DNA from: Caballeronia humi
Lineage (GTDB): Bacteria; Pseudomonadota; Gammaproteobacteria; Burkholderiales; Burkholderiaceae
Length of the DNA stretch: 49,510 nt
Reading direction: 5' to 3'
Assembly (NCBI RefSeq): GCF_001544475.1
Contig: NZ_FCNW02000046.1
Span: forward strand, 1 to 49,510
This document shows, one piece after another, positions 24,003 to 32,269 of the stretch (its first letter is position 1; each line of letters opens with the position of its first letter). A program made the position numbers and the translations under genes. A model generated the notes under the pieces. That model searched no databases and was not told the origin of the DNA. It worked only from the letters and a program-made list of their open reading frames with translations.

Positions 24003-24192
24003 TGTCTCCTCCAGCTTTCTGGATTTCGGTCTGACGCCAAAATCGTCTGAAAGCAACAAAAGCAAGTTGCACGCCATCGGGCGGTGGGTGCGGTCGGGCT
24101 TTGGCGCGTCTTGCGTGGGGATTGCGTTGTGTTCAGGGCAGTGTAGCGCGCCAGATGGGATGGCGCGATCGGGGTAAAAACCCGTCAGCGCG

Positions 24193-24211
24193 TGTCGGCG
24201 CGCCGCCAACA
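24193..24211 (+). promoter_or_regulatory. Candidate upstream activating dyad
   Basis: TGTCGGCGCGCCGCCAACA is a 19-bp dyad with arms matching at 7 of 8. It lies about 105 bp upstream of the -24 element at 24318 and resembles the site at 44101 (14 of 19 identical), which precedes the other sigma54 promoter. A partial copy TGTTGGC begins at 24224. Confidence 0.45.
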
Positions 24212-24287
24212 GTCGGCGGCGGGTGTTGGCACAGGCACGCCACATTCGATCTGCACCAAGTCTCCGGAGAGCCGGAATAACCATTCA

Positions 24288-24300
24288 AATCAAACGCTTA
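24288..24300 (+). promoter_or_regulatory. IHF site candidate
   Basis: AATCAAACGCTTA matches the IHF consensus WATCAANNNNTTR at every fixed position. It lies between the upstream dyad and the sigma54 promoter, where DNA bending would bring a bound activator to the polymerase. Confidence 0.5.
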
Positions 24301-24315
24301 CGGATCGTTATCAAA

Positions 24316-24332
24316 TTGGCACGGCCTGTGCA
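24316..24332 (+). promoter_or_regulatory. Sigma54 promoter of the cysteine peptidase gene
   Basis: TTGGCACGGCCTGTGCA matches the sigma54 consensus with a perfect -24 TGGCACG and a -12 of GTGCA (one change from TTGCA). The GG-N10-GC spacing is exact. Transcription would start near 24343, about 53 bases before the ATG. Confidence 0.7.
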
Positions 24333-24395
24333 CTGTCTGTCGCAAGCCGGCGTTGCTTCTGAACCGCACCGGCAGCCACATCGCCGGGAGTTCAC

Positions 24396-25418
24396 ATGCC
24401 GCTTGCTCGACTGTTCCGCTGTTTGCTGCTGCTTCTGCCATTGGCCGCGCCCCTCACGGCAAACGCGACGACGGCGCACAGCGAATCGTCTGCAAGTCCG
24501 CTGGAAGTCGGCATCCGCCGCCTGAACGCCGCCACCTGGTGGGAAGCGAACCGCAAGATCCGCCCGGAACTTGCGCAGGTGGGCGACCTGATGTTTCTCC
24601 TCCCGCTCGCCGATGAAAAGCTCCAGCCGTCATCCGATGCCATCGGCCGCGTGCAGCGTCTGCGTGACGCCCTGCGCACCCATCTGACGCGGCGCCCCGC
24701 TGGCTGGAATCTGCTCGTCGCGCAAGTCCGCGACCAGCGCGCGAAGTCCGGCGACGCCGCCGCCGCGCTGCTCGCGAATTCGCTGATCAACGAAATACGC
24801 TACCGCGACGGCACCGACGGCACGTACTACGCGCCGACGCGTTTTTTTGCGGAAAGCGGCGTGTGCAAGGATTTCGCGGTCGCGAAGTATTTGCTGCTGC
24901 GCGATGCGGGCGTCGAGATCGCACGGTTGCGGCTCGTGTCGCTCGCGCCGCGCTATAACAACACGCCGGACGACTGGCACGTGATCCTCGTCGTCCAGGC
25001 CGACGGGCAGAGCGAGCCGCTCGCGCTCGATTCGCCGTCGTCAGCGCCTGCCCGGCGTCCCGGCGAAGCGAGCGCCGAAAGCGGCCCGTCGGCGCTGCTC
25101 GGCGCGATCCTCGTCGGCCGCAAGCCCGCCGATGCCGTGTTGCGCGCGCCGTCAGGTCCGCTGCTCGTGGCCCTGAGCCGCTCGGGCCAGGCCGAGCGCC
25201 CGCTGGCGACAGTGTTCAACGAGCAAGGCAGCCGCTCCTTCGAACGCGATGCCCCTGGCGCCGCGCGCCGGCCTTCGGGTGTGGCGCGCAGCGCCCGCCC
25301 GACGTACGTGGATGGCCTGGGCCAGCCGTGGCGCGTCGACGGTTCGGGTACGTTCCCGAAATGGCGCGTCGCCACCGACGACGACCGTTCGGCACTGCTG
25401 CGCGTGGCTTCCCGTTGA
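24396..25418 (+). CDS. Secreted transglutaminase-like cysteine peptidase (BTLCP family)
   Basis: This 340-residue protein has a signal peptide (MPLARLFRCLLLLLPLAAPL, cleavage near residue 25) and the bacterial transglutaminase-like cysteine proteinase fold. The probable triad is Cys157 (GVCKDFAVAK), His195 (DDWHVILVV) and Asp212 (LALDSPS). The family includes LapG, a periplasmic protease that releases adhesins under c-di-GMP control. No LapD partner or adhesin gene is adjacent. The Arg/Pro/Ser-rich C-terminal 100 residues are unlike LapG. A GGGAG precedes the ATG, and a sigma54 promoter lies upstream. Confidence 0.82.
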   Translation: MPLARLFRCLLLLLPLAAPLTANATTAHSESSASPLEVGIRRLNAATWWEANRKIRPELAQVGDLMFLLPLADEKLQPSSDAIGRVQRLRDALRTHLTRRPAGWNLLVAQVRDQRAKSGDAAAALLANSLINEIRYRDGTDGTYYAPTRFFAESGVCKDFAVAKYLLLRDAGVEIARLRLVSLAPRYNNTPDDWHVILVVQADGQSEPLALDSPSSAPARRPGEASAESGPSALLGAILVGRKPADAVLRAPSGPLLVALSRSGQAERPLATVFNEQGSRSFERDAPGAARRPSGVARSARPTYVDGLGQPWRVDGSGTFPKWRVATDDDRSALLRVASR

Positions 25419-25422
25419 CACA

Positions 25423-25470
25423 TTGATTCGCATTGATCGCGCGTTGTCCGCGTTGATCGCGTCGATCGCG
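25423..25470. repeat. Short imperfect 10-bp tandem repeats
   Basis: TTGATTCGCA, TTGATCGCG and related units start at about 25423, 25433, 25444, 25453 and 25462, filling most of the short gap between the convergent peptidase and LysE-family genes. No stem with a T-run is visible. Confidence 0.3.
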
Positions 25471-25473
25471 CCC

Positions 25474-26094
25474 TCAAACCGAGCGACGAATCTCCGCCAC
25501 GCCGAATGCCGCGAGCGCGAATCCCGCGACCCGGTCGATCAGACGCCGCACGCGCGCGCCGAGCGCATGGCGCGCGCCCGACACCATCGCGACCAGCACG
25601 CACCACCACGCGATCGAGCCGCAAAACACGCCGAGCACGGTCGTCAGCGCGACGCTGGACGAGAACGGCCCGCGCGGCGCGAGCGTCGCGAACAGCGCGG
25701 CGAACATGATGATCGTCTGCGGATTGGTGAGCGTGAGCAACAGCGAGCTGGCAAACGCGCGCGCCGTGCCGGCGGACGCGCCGTTCATGGCGGCGGCATC
25801 GTCGGCGGGTTTTTGCAGGAACGTGCGGATGCCCAGATAGAGCAAAAAGAGCCCGGCGACGAGATGCAGCGGCTTGTCGTAGGCGAGCATGAATTGCGAG
25901 ACACTGACCATCCCGAGCGCGGCGACGAGCCCGTAGATCGCATCGCCGCACGCGATGCCGAAGCCGATCGCAAGCCCCGCGCGCGGCCCTTCGGCGAGCG
26001 CGCGGCGGATGCAGAGCATGCCCATTGGTCCGACGGGCGCGGCGACCGCGAGCCCCACGCCCGCAGCGGTAAAAAAGAGACCTGCACTGGGCAT
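25474..26094 (-). CDS. LysE/RhtB-family exporter
   Basis: This 206-residue membrane protein has about six helices and the LysE-family pattern: GLAVAAPVGPMGMLCIRRALAEG at the N-terminus, IACGDAIYGLVAALGM, LFLLYLGIRTFLQKP and LLTLTNPQTIIMFAALFATL. The family exports amino acids (lysine, homoserine, threonine) and related metabolites. AGGAG lies about eight bases before the ATG. It is convergent with the peptidase gene and 38 bp after yceH on the same strand, so possibly co-transcribed. The substrate is not predictable. Confidence 0.85.
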   Translation of the reverse strand: MPSAGLFFTAAGVGLAVAAPVGPMGMLCIRRALAEGPRAGLAIGFGIACGDAIYGLVAALGMVSVSQFMLAYDKPLHLVAGLFLLYLGIRTFLQKPADDAAAMNGASAGTARAFASSLLLTLTNPQTIIMFAALFATLAPRGPFSSSVALTTVLGVFCGSIAWWCVLVAMVSGARHALGARVRRLIDRVAGFALAAFGVAEIRRSV

Positions 26095-26131
26095 GGGCGC
26101 TCCTGATAGTTCTTATTGATGATCGCGGCGT

Positions 26132-26845
26132 TCAGGCCGCATCCGGCTCGATGCCGAGTTCCTTCGCCATCCGCTCGACCATCGCCTGCAAGCGGTCCAC
26201 TTTTGCCGAAAGCTGCTTCTGCTCGGCGCGCAGTGCATCGATTTCGGCGAACGACGCGGCGGCATCGTCGGAAGAGGATGAAGCCGAAGCCGCGGCGCGC
26301 TCGCGCAGTTCCTCGATGTTCACCTCGCCGCACAGCAGATGCATCCAGCGGCTCTCGCGCTCGCCCGGCACGCGCGGCAGCTTGATCACGTAGGGCCGCT
26401 CGCGCTCGGCGAGTTCATCGAGAAAGCTCTCGACTGACGAGACATCGGCGAAACCGTGCAGGCGCGTCGTAGCGGTGCGCAGTTCGGCGGCGGTTTGCGG
26501 GCCGCGCAGCAGCAGCGCCGTGAGCAGCGCGACCGCCTGGCTCGGCACGCCGAGCACGCGGCCCATGTTGTGCTCGAAGCGCGGCACGCGACTGCTGCTG
26601 CCTTCCAGCACGAGGCTCAGACGCTTGAGACTGTCGATGGCGGCGACCACGTCGCTTTCGGTCACGTTCATCACGGGCGAACGCGCCGTCTTCTGGTTGC
26701 AGCCGGACGTCAGCGAATTCAGCGAAAGCGGATACGTATCGGGAACGGTGAGCTGCTTCTCGACCAGCACCCCGACGACGCGCCCTTCGAGCGGTGTCAG
26801 CGGGCGGATCGCGCGGGGGGAATAAGTGTCGGCGGTGGAGTTCAT
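26132..26845 (-). CDS. yceH: YceH/UPF0502 family protein
   Basis: This 237-residue protein matches the DUF480/YceH family, with tandem winged-helix domains (about 10-90 and 95-175). Typical motifs are LTPLEGRVVGVLVEKQLTVPD, YPLSLNSLTSGCNQKTARSPV and RVPRFEHNMG, followed by MHLLCGEV and a C-terminal coiled coil (AEQKQLSAKVDRLQAMVERM). E. coli YceH is about 215 residues. Its function is unknown; it looks DNA-binding. I chose MNSTADTYSPRAIRPLTP at 26845 because upstream residues have no family character. Confidence 0.88.
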   Translation of the reverse strand: MNSTADTYSPRAIRPLTPLEGRVVGVLVEKQLTVPDTYPLSLNSLTSGCNQKTARSPVMNVTESDVVAAIDSLKRLSLVLEGSSSRVPRFEHNMGRVLGVPSQAVALLTALLLRGPQTAAELRTATTRLHGFADVSSVESFLDELAERERPYVIKLPRVPGERESRWMHLLCGEVNIEELRERAAASASSSSDDAAASFAEIDALRAEQKQLSAKVDRLQAMVERMAKELGIEPDAA

Positions 26846-27242
26846 GTCGGTTCGATACGGACGAGGCTGCGGGCTAATATGATAGCCGTCGCAGACGGGG
26901 AAAGCGGCTCTGGAAAGTACCGGGTTGGGCGATTGGATGTGCGGCGGATCGATGGTCTGCTTTCTCGCGGCTTGTTCGTCTGATACCGCGTCGCTTCGCA
27001 CGAGTCGTGGCCGCGCGCGAGGCTCGGAGGTTCTATCCAGGCTGAACATGCGTCCGTTGCGCTGGATGCGGCGTCATGCGATGCCGGGAGGTCCAGCGCC
27101 GAGGCAAATCAGCGCTCGGCGCCACGAAGTGCACGCAGAAGCCCTAATCCACCGGCGATAACGCCGTGCCACCAGTGAACCTCAGGACTCCGCCCTTGGC
27201 CGTCGCGAGCGCGATTCGGCGCGCAGGCGGCAGCGCCGCCGT
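26846..27242. other. 397-bp gap with no recognisable gene
   Basis: The sequence upstream of yceH and downstream of the NYN gene has short frames with no ribosome site or recognisable family. A 5-bp GC stem with a four-base loop lies at 27153-27166, without a T-run. It probably holds the yceH promoter and the end of the NYN transcript. Confidence 0.45.
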
Positions 27243-28889
27243 TCAGTGCTCGGTGCCCGATGCCGTCGTTTTCCGCGGCCGACGCGCACGCGACGCCGAT
27301 TTGCGCACTGGCTTGGCGGCTTGCACAGAGACGTCGGCGTCGCTGGACTGCGGCGCTTCGGCTGCCGTCGAACCAGCCGCGGCCGCGTCGTGCGACGTGT
27401 CGTCCGAGCGCGCGCCAGCCTTTTTCGCAGCCGTCTTGCGTCCGCGACGCGCCGCCGCCGGTTTCTTCGCCTTCTGCTTCGGCTCCTCGACGAGTCCCGC
27501 TTCTCCCGACGACACCTCCAGTTCCTCTTCCTCCTGCGCAGCAAATACCCAACGCTCTTCGGTCTGCGCTTCCTGAGGCTCTTCCTCTTGCTCCGCAAAG
27601 ACCCAGGGCTCTTCCGATTGCGCTACCTGCGGCTCATCTTCCTGCGCTGCGAAGACCCAAGGCTCCTCCGTCTCCGGTTCGGGCAGATCGGTCCAAGCCT
27701 GCATCGTGTCGGTTTCATCGGCTGGTTGGGGCGTTTCACTCTTAGCCGCCATCGTTTCCGCAGCCACCGGCGCCTGCTGACGCCCATCGCGCCCCTTGCG
27801 CCGATTGCCGCGCTGTTCTGCTTGCGGCTGCGCGCCGCCCTCGTCTTCGAAAGTCGCGGCCCTCGGTGCTTCCGTGTGCCCATCGCGCGCGTTCCGCCGA
27901 TTACCGCGTTGTTCCTGCGCACCGCCCTCGTCCTCGGCCCGGGGCACGTCCGCCCGCCCACCGCGGCCCTTGCGCCGATTCCCGCCCTGCTCCGCCCTCG
28001 CCGCCGCAGCCTCCTCGACATCCGCGGCCGCCTGCCGCGCCGGCTCCGCTCCGCCCCCGCGATAAACAAAAGCGCCCGACTTCTCATCCCGCCCCACTTC
28101 GAGCAGCCCGCGCGCCTGCGCCTCGTCGAGCAGATTCCCGAACGCGCGGAAGCCAAAATACGATTCGCTGAAATCCGGCTTGCGCCGCTTGATCGCGCTC
28201 TTGAGCACCGACGCCCAGATCTTCCCGCTCTCGCCGCGCTCGGAGGCGAGCGCGTCGTACGTCTCGACCGCGATCGCGATCGCCTGCGCCTTGCGCGCTT
28301 CGATCTCGTGCTTCTGCTGCCGATTTTCATCGCCGGTGCGCTTGGCGCGCGCGCTCGAATCGCTGGCTTCGCGCGCAGCGCTCGCCTCGCGCTTGGCGAT
28401 CGCGCGCTGCTGCTCGCGCACGAGGTCGTCGTAGAAGATGAATTCGTCGCAATTGGCGACGAGCAGATCGGACGTCGAATTCTTCACGCCCACGCCGATC
28501 ACCTTCTTCGCGTTCTCGCGCAGCTTCGAGACGAGCGGCGAGAAATCCGAGTCCCCGCTGATGATGACGAACGTATCGACGTGCGACTTCGTGTAACAAA
28601 GATCGAGCGCATCGACGACGAGCCGGATATCCGCCGAATTCTTCCCCGACTGGCGCACGTGCGGAATCTCGATCAGTTCGAAACTCGCCTCGTGCATCGA
28701 CGCCTTGAAGGTCTTGTAGCGATCCCAGTCGCAATAAGCCTTCTTCACGACGATGCTGCCCTTCAGCAGCAGCCGCTCCAGCACTGGCTTGATATCGAAT
28801 TTGTCGTACTTCGCGTCGCGCACGCCGAGCGCCACGTTTTCGAAGTCGCAAAACAGCGCCATGCTGACGCTTTCCTGAGGTGAGGGCAT
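27243..28889 (-). CDS. NYN-domain ribonuclease-like protein with OST-HTH and repetitive tail
   Basis: The 548-residue protein starts with a NYN/PIN-fold domain (about 10-165). MALFCDFENVALG, GKNSADIRLVVDALDL and FVIISGDSDFSPLV supply the acidic cluster expected for a metal-dependent nuclease. A likely OST-HTH/LOTUS-type domain follows (about 215-290, with KIWASVLKSAIKRRKPDFSE and GFRAFGNLLDEAQ). The last 250 residues are low complexity: about three GNRRKGRDG-like basic repeats, then three 18-residue acidic units beginning EEPWVFA (residues 408-461), then a Lys/Ala-rich tail. GGAG precedes the ATG at 28889. Such proteins probably act on RNA; targets are unknown. Confidence 0.82.
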   Translation of the reverse strand: MPSPQESVSMALFCDFENVALGVRDAKYDKFDIKPVLERLLLKGSIVVKKAYCDWDRYKTFKASMHEASFELIEIPHVRQSGKNSADIRLVVDALDLCYTKSHVDTFVIISGDSDFSPLVSKLRENAKKVIGVGVKNSTSDLLVANCDEFIFYDDLVREQQRAIAKREASAAREASDSSARAKRTGDENRQQKHEIEARKAQAIAIAVETYDALASERGESGKIWASVLKSAIKRRKPDFSESYFGFRAFGNLLDEAQARGLLEVGRDEKSGAFVYRGGGAEPARQAAADVEEAAAARAEQGGNRRKGRGGRADVPRAEDEGGAQEQRGNRRNARDGHTEAPRAATFEDEGGAQPQAEQRGNRRKGRDGRQQAPVAAETMAAKSETPQPADETDTMQAWTDLPEPETEEPWVFAAQEDEPQVAQSEEPWVFAEQEEEPQEAQTEERWVFAAQEEEELEVSSGEAGLVEEPKQKAKKPAAARRGRKTAAKKAGARSDDTSHDAAAAGSTAAEAPQSSDADVSVQAAKPVRKSASRARRPRKTTASGTEH

Positions 28890-29196
28890 GAGTTCTCCAG
28901 CCGTGGGCCGCGCTGCCGCCGCAAGTGCCCGAGTTGTGTCTGCGCCATGCGCCGCACGGATCGAACCCGGGCGCCGCGCATCCTGAAATTGCGCCCATGA
29001 TAGCCCCTCGCGCATGTCGCGCTGAGCGGGCGCCGCGCCGGTGGAGCGGCGATGACGTGTATCATCGCGTCCATCCCGCATTTTTTCCGCTTTTGCCGCG
29101 CGTCGCGCGGCGGCCTTCGCGTGTTTGCTCCGCACCGGGCCGCGAGCCTGCCTTGCGCGAGCGCCGGGCGGACGAACCCACGTTTTCATCGACACC
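28890..29196. other. Divergent promoter region with a palindrome
   Basis: This 307-bp stretch separates the leftward NYN gene from rightward prfC. The only striking feature is the inverted repeat GCGATGA, six bases, TCATCGC at 29049-29068. I saw no promoter hexamers with good spacing and no further gene. Confidence 0.45.
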
Positions 29197-30798
29197 ATGC
29201 CAGTCTCCGAACTCAAACGCCGCCGCACGTTCGCGGTCATTTCCCACCCCGACGCGGGCAAGACGACGCTCACCGAAAAACTGCTGTTGTTTTCGGGCGC
29301 GATCCAGATCGCCGGCACCGTGAAGGGCCGCAAGAGCAATCGCTACGCGACCTCCGACTGGATGGACATCGAAAAGCAGCGCGGCATTTCGGTCGCGAGC
29401 TCGGTGATGCAGTTCGAATACGGCGGGGCCGTCATCAACCTGCTCGACACCCCGGGCCACGAGGACTTTTCGGAAGACACGTACCGCGTGCTGACGGCCG
29501 TCGATGCCGCCGTGATGGTGATCGACGGCGCGAACGGCGTCGAAGCGCAAACGCTCAAGCTGCTCGAAGTCTGCCGCGCGCGCCGCACGCCGATTCTCAC
29601 GTTCATCAACAAGCTCGACCGCGAAGTGCGCCAGCCGCTCGAACTGCTCGACGAGATCGAGCAGCATCTGGGCGTCGCCGCCGTCCCGTTCACCTGGCCG
29701 ATCGGCATGGGCAAGGACTTCCAGGGCGTCTACGACATCCAGCGCGATCAGGTGCGCCTGTTCCGTCCGGGCCAGGACAAGGCCGGCGGGGAAGTCGAAA
29801 CCCTGCAGGCGCTCGGCGACGAAGAGGGTGAACGCCGCTTCGGCCCGGCCTGGGCGCGGGCGAAAGAAGAAATCGACCTGATTACGGGCGCCACGCACGC
29901 GCTCGATCGCGAGGCATTTCTCCGAGGCCAGCAGTCGCCGGTGCTGTTCGGCTCGGCAATCAACAACTTCGGCGTGAAGGAAATTCTCGACGCGCTCGTC
30001 GACCTCGCGCCGCCGCCGTCGATGCGCATGACCGTCCAGCGTCCGGTGCTGCCGGAAGAGCCGAAGTTCACGGGCGTCGTGTTCAAGGTGCAGGCGAACA
30101 TGGATCTGGCGCACCGTGACCGCGTCGCGTTCATCCGCGTCTGTTCGGGCCGCTTCGAGCGCGGCATGGCGCTGAAAGTGACGCGCTCGGCGAAAACGTT
30201 TCGCGCGAACAACGTGGTGACGTTCCTGTCGCAGCGGCGCGAGACAGTGAGCGAGGCGTATCCGGGCGACATCATCGGCATCCCCAATCACGGCACGCTG
30301 CGCCTCGGCGACACGCTGACCGAAGGCGAGGAACTCCAGTTCACCGGGCTGCCGTTCTTCGCTCCGGAAATCTTCCAGACGGTCGAAGTCGTCGATCCCA
30401 TGCGCGCGAAGCAACTCGGCGAGGCGCTCAACCAGTTCGGCGACGAAGGCGCGATCCAGGTGTTTCGCCCGGTGCTCGGCGGCTCGATCATTCTCGGCGC
30501 GGTCGGGCAACTGCAGTTCGAAGTGGTGTCGCATCGGCTGGCGGCGGAATACAAGGTCGATGTGCGGATCATGCCGGCGCGTTATCGCATGTCCCGCTGG
30601 GTGACCTGCGACGACGCCGCCGAACTGCGCCGCTTCACCGATGCCTATTCGGCGCGGATCGCGCTGGATGCGTCGAATGCGCCGACTTACCTTGCGTCGC
30701 ATATCTCGGAAATCGAGGTCGCGCAGAAGGCGTGGCCGAAGATCGTGTTCAACGAATTGCGCGAGCATTCGGGCGCGCCGTTCCGCAAGGCGATGTAA
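29197..30798 (+). CDS. prfC: Peptide chain release factor 3
   Basis: RF3 is the GTPase that recycles RF1 and RF2 after translation termination. The 533-residue protein has the translational GTPase G domain with the P-loop HPDAGKTT (17-24), a switch II DTPGHEDF and the base-specific NKLD, then EF-Tu-like domain 2 and the RF3-specific C-terminal domain. Its length matches E. coli RF3 (529). The ATG at 29197 gives the family-typical start before RRRTFAVISHPDAGK. No strong Shine-Dalgarno is visible. It is followed by a terminator and a convergent marC-like gene. Confidence 0.96.
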   Translation: MPVSELKRRRTFAVISHPDAGKTTLTEKLLLFSGAIQIAGTVKGRKSNRYATSDWMDIEKQRGISVASSVMQFEYGGAVINLLDTPGHEDFSEDTYRVLTAVDAAVMVIDGANGVEAQTLKLLEVCRARRTPILTFINKLDREVRQPLELLDEIEQHLGVAAVPFTWPIGMGKDFQGVYDIQRDQVRLFRPGQDKAGGEVETLQALGDEEGERRFGPAWARAKEEIDLITGATHALDREAFLRGQQSPVLFGSAINNFGVKEILDALVDLAPPPSMRMTVQRPVLPEEPKFTGVVFKVQANMDLAHRDRVAFIRVCSGRFERGMALKVTRSAKTFRANNVVTFLSQRRETVSEAYPGDIIGIPNHGTLRLGDTLTEGEELQFTGLPFFAPEIFQTVEVVDPMRAKQLGEALNQFGDEGAIQVFRPVLGGSIILGAVGQLQFEVVSHRLAAEYKVDVRIMPARYRMSRWVTCDDAAELRRFTDAYSARIALDASNAPTYLASHISEIEVAQKAWPKIVFNELREHSGAPFRKAM

Positions 30799-30817
30799 GA
30801 GACTCGTTCGCCGAAAA

Positions 30818-30851
30818 ACGGGGGAAGCGGCTAGGTGAGCGCTTCCCCCGT
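30818..30851. terminator. Bidirectional terminator between prfC and marC
   Basis: Arms ACGGGGGAAGCG and CGCTTCCCCCGT (12 bp, perfect) enclose a 10-nt loop. On the leftward strand the stem is followed by TTTTT, so it should end the marC-like transcript well; the rightward side has a weaker GTCAGCTTTT. It touches the last codon of the leftward gene. Confidence 0.8.
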
Positions 30852-31510
30852 CAGCTTTTGAAGTGCAACGAATCGAGCAATTCGGACAGTCCGAGCCAGA
30901 GGATCTGCACGCCGATGCAGAAGATCACGAAGGCGAAGAGCCGCATCGCGACCTGCGTGCCGACGGTGCCGAGCAGCCGTTCGAGGTGTCCCGAAAAGCG
31001 CACGCACACGAAGATGCTCGCGCACAGGATGACGAGCGCGACGCCCACGCCGATCAGATGCACGGGGAGCAGCCCCTCGCGCGGCGAGCCGGTCCCGAGG
31101 GCGATCGCCACGGCGATGGCGCCCGGCCCGACGGTAATCGGCAGCGTCAGCGGATAAAACGACTTCGCGCGTATCGATGCGCTGCGATTCGGCGTGGGCG
31201 TCGGCTCGGCGTCCTGTTCGTCGGGCGCCTGGAGCAGGTTCCAGCCCGCCATCGCGATGATGATGCCGCCCGCGACGCGCAGCACCGGTATCGAAATCCC
31301 GAAGAACGACAGGACATAAGCGCCCACCGAGAGTGACGCGAGCAGGATCGCGAAACTGTTGATCGAGATGCGGCGCGCGATTTCGCTGCGCTCGGCTTCG
31401 GTCGCGTGCGGGATCATGCTCAGGACGATTAGCGCGGTGGCCGGCGGATTGATGATCGGAAAGAGTCCGGCGACGATCACGAGGACCGTCTTCGTGAATT
31501 CGTTGAGCAT
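30851..31510 (-). CDS. MarC/UPF0056-family membrane protein
   Basis: This 219-residue inner-membrane protein has about six helices and the MarC family pattern: TVLVIVAGLFPIINPPATALI at the N-terminus, LSFFGISIPVLRVAGGIIIAMAGWNLL, and PLTLPITVGPGAIAVAIALG in the second half. The function of MarC proteins is unsettled; the E. coli protein was once linked to multiple antibiotic resistance but is not needed for it. The two halves have NPP and GPG motifs like an inverted-repeat transporter fold. It is convergent with prfC. Confidence 0.88.
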   Translation of the reverse strand: MLNEFTKTVLVIVAGLFPIINPPATALIVLSMIPHATEAERSEIARRISINSFAILLASLSVGAYVLSFFGISIPVLRVAGGIIIAMAGWNLLQAPDEQDAEPTPTPNRSASIRAKSFYPLTLPITVGPGAIAVAIALGTGSPREGLLPVHLIGVGVALVILCASIFVCVRFSGHLERLLGTVGTQVAMRLFAFVIFCIGVQILWLGLSELLDSLHFKS

Positions 31511-31559
31511 GCGGTTTTCCTTTTTTTGCGTTTGTTCGACGCCCGCTGAGGTTCAAACC

Positions 31560-32150
31560 CTACGCCACTCGCACGATCATCCGCTGCACCCGCTTACCCG
31601 ACGACACGCTCGTCTCGTCCTTGTCGAACAGAACGACCGCGCCGGCCGCCAAAGCATCGAGCACGATCTGCTTGTCGAACGCGGCATACAGTCGCCCGGC
31701 TGAATCCCGCTGCGACGCTTGTTCCGTGACCCGCCAACTCAGAAAAATCGTCCCGCCCGGCTTGAGCAGCGCGAGGAGATTTTGAACGGCCAAGCCAATT
31801 ACTTCCGGCTCCAGATGCATGACAACCGTCTCGCAAAGCACATTCTCATACCGGCCCCGCTCGACGCACTCCAACTCAGGCAGCCTGGCCAGCTCGAAAG
31901 AAAGTGACGGATACGCCCGCCGCGCCTCGTCGAGCAGACTTTCGGACGCATCGAAGCCGCTCGCATCGAAACCGTTCGTCGCGAGCCACGCCACGTCGCG
32001 ACCCGCTCCGCAGCCGATATCCGCAGTCGGCCCCGGCCGGAAGTAACGCGTCAACAGGGCGTACATGTCGTCCGGCGCAGGCTGCTCGCACCATTGCCGC
32101 GCGTAGCCGGACGCATCGGCGCCATAAGCCTGAAGGGTGCGTGTATCCAT
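31560..32150 (-). CDS. SAM-dependent methyltransferase
   Basis: This 196-residue class I methyltransferase has motif I TADIGCGAGRDVAWLATNGF, followed by FDASESLLDEARRAYPSL, ENVLCETVVMHLEPEVIGLAV and the post-motif LLKPGGTIFLSW. The substrate cannot be told from the sequence; similar proteins are annotated as tellurite-resistance (TehB-like) or general methyltransferases. I chose the ATG at 32150 because AAAGGA lies upstream and the sequence begins MDTRTLQAYGADASGY, typical of the family; longer frames have no such start. It is divergent from the marR gene. Confidence 0.8.
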   Translation of the reverse strand: MDTRTLQAYGADASGYARQWCEQPAPDDMYALLTRYFRPGPTADIGCGAGRDVAWLATNGFDASGFDASESLLDEARRAYPSLSFELARLPELECVERGRYENVLCETVVMHLEPEVIGLAVQNLLALLKPGGTIFLSWRVTEQASQRDSAGRLYAAFDKQIVLDALAAGAVVLFDKDETSVSSGKRVQRMIVRVA

Positions 32151-32229
32151 CTCGTAATGTCCTTTCAAAACATAACCGACCCCGCCGACAAGCAATATAG
32201 CCGCGCCTCCCCGCCGATTACCATATCGA

Positions 32230-32262
32230 TAGCTTGCTAACGAATTTATCTCAAAATATAAT
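32230..32262 (+). promoter_or_regulatory. marR promoter with overlapping palindrome
   Basis: TTGCTA (32234-32239) and TATAAT (32257-32262) are separated by 17 bp, close to a sigma70 consensus. The -35 is overlapped by TAGCTTGCTA (32230-32239), a palindrome with two central bases, a likely MarR site. Transcription would begin near 32269, at or next to the ATG at 32270. Confidence 0.6.
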
Positions 32263-32269
32263 GCGCGCC

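Noticed and set aside
24053..24070. GCAAC-N8-GTTGC near the activator start as an autoregulatory site
   Set aside because: Arms are short and the orientation is opposite to the TGT-N11-ACA dyads at 22005-22042.
26925..27161. 78-residue plus-strand frame in the yceH/NYN gap
   Set aside because: No ribosome site, odd composition, no family; left as non-coding.
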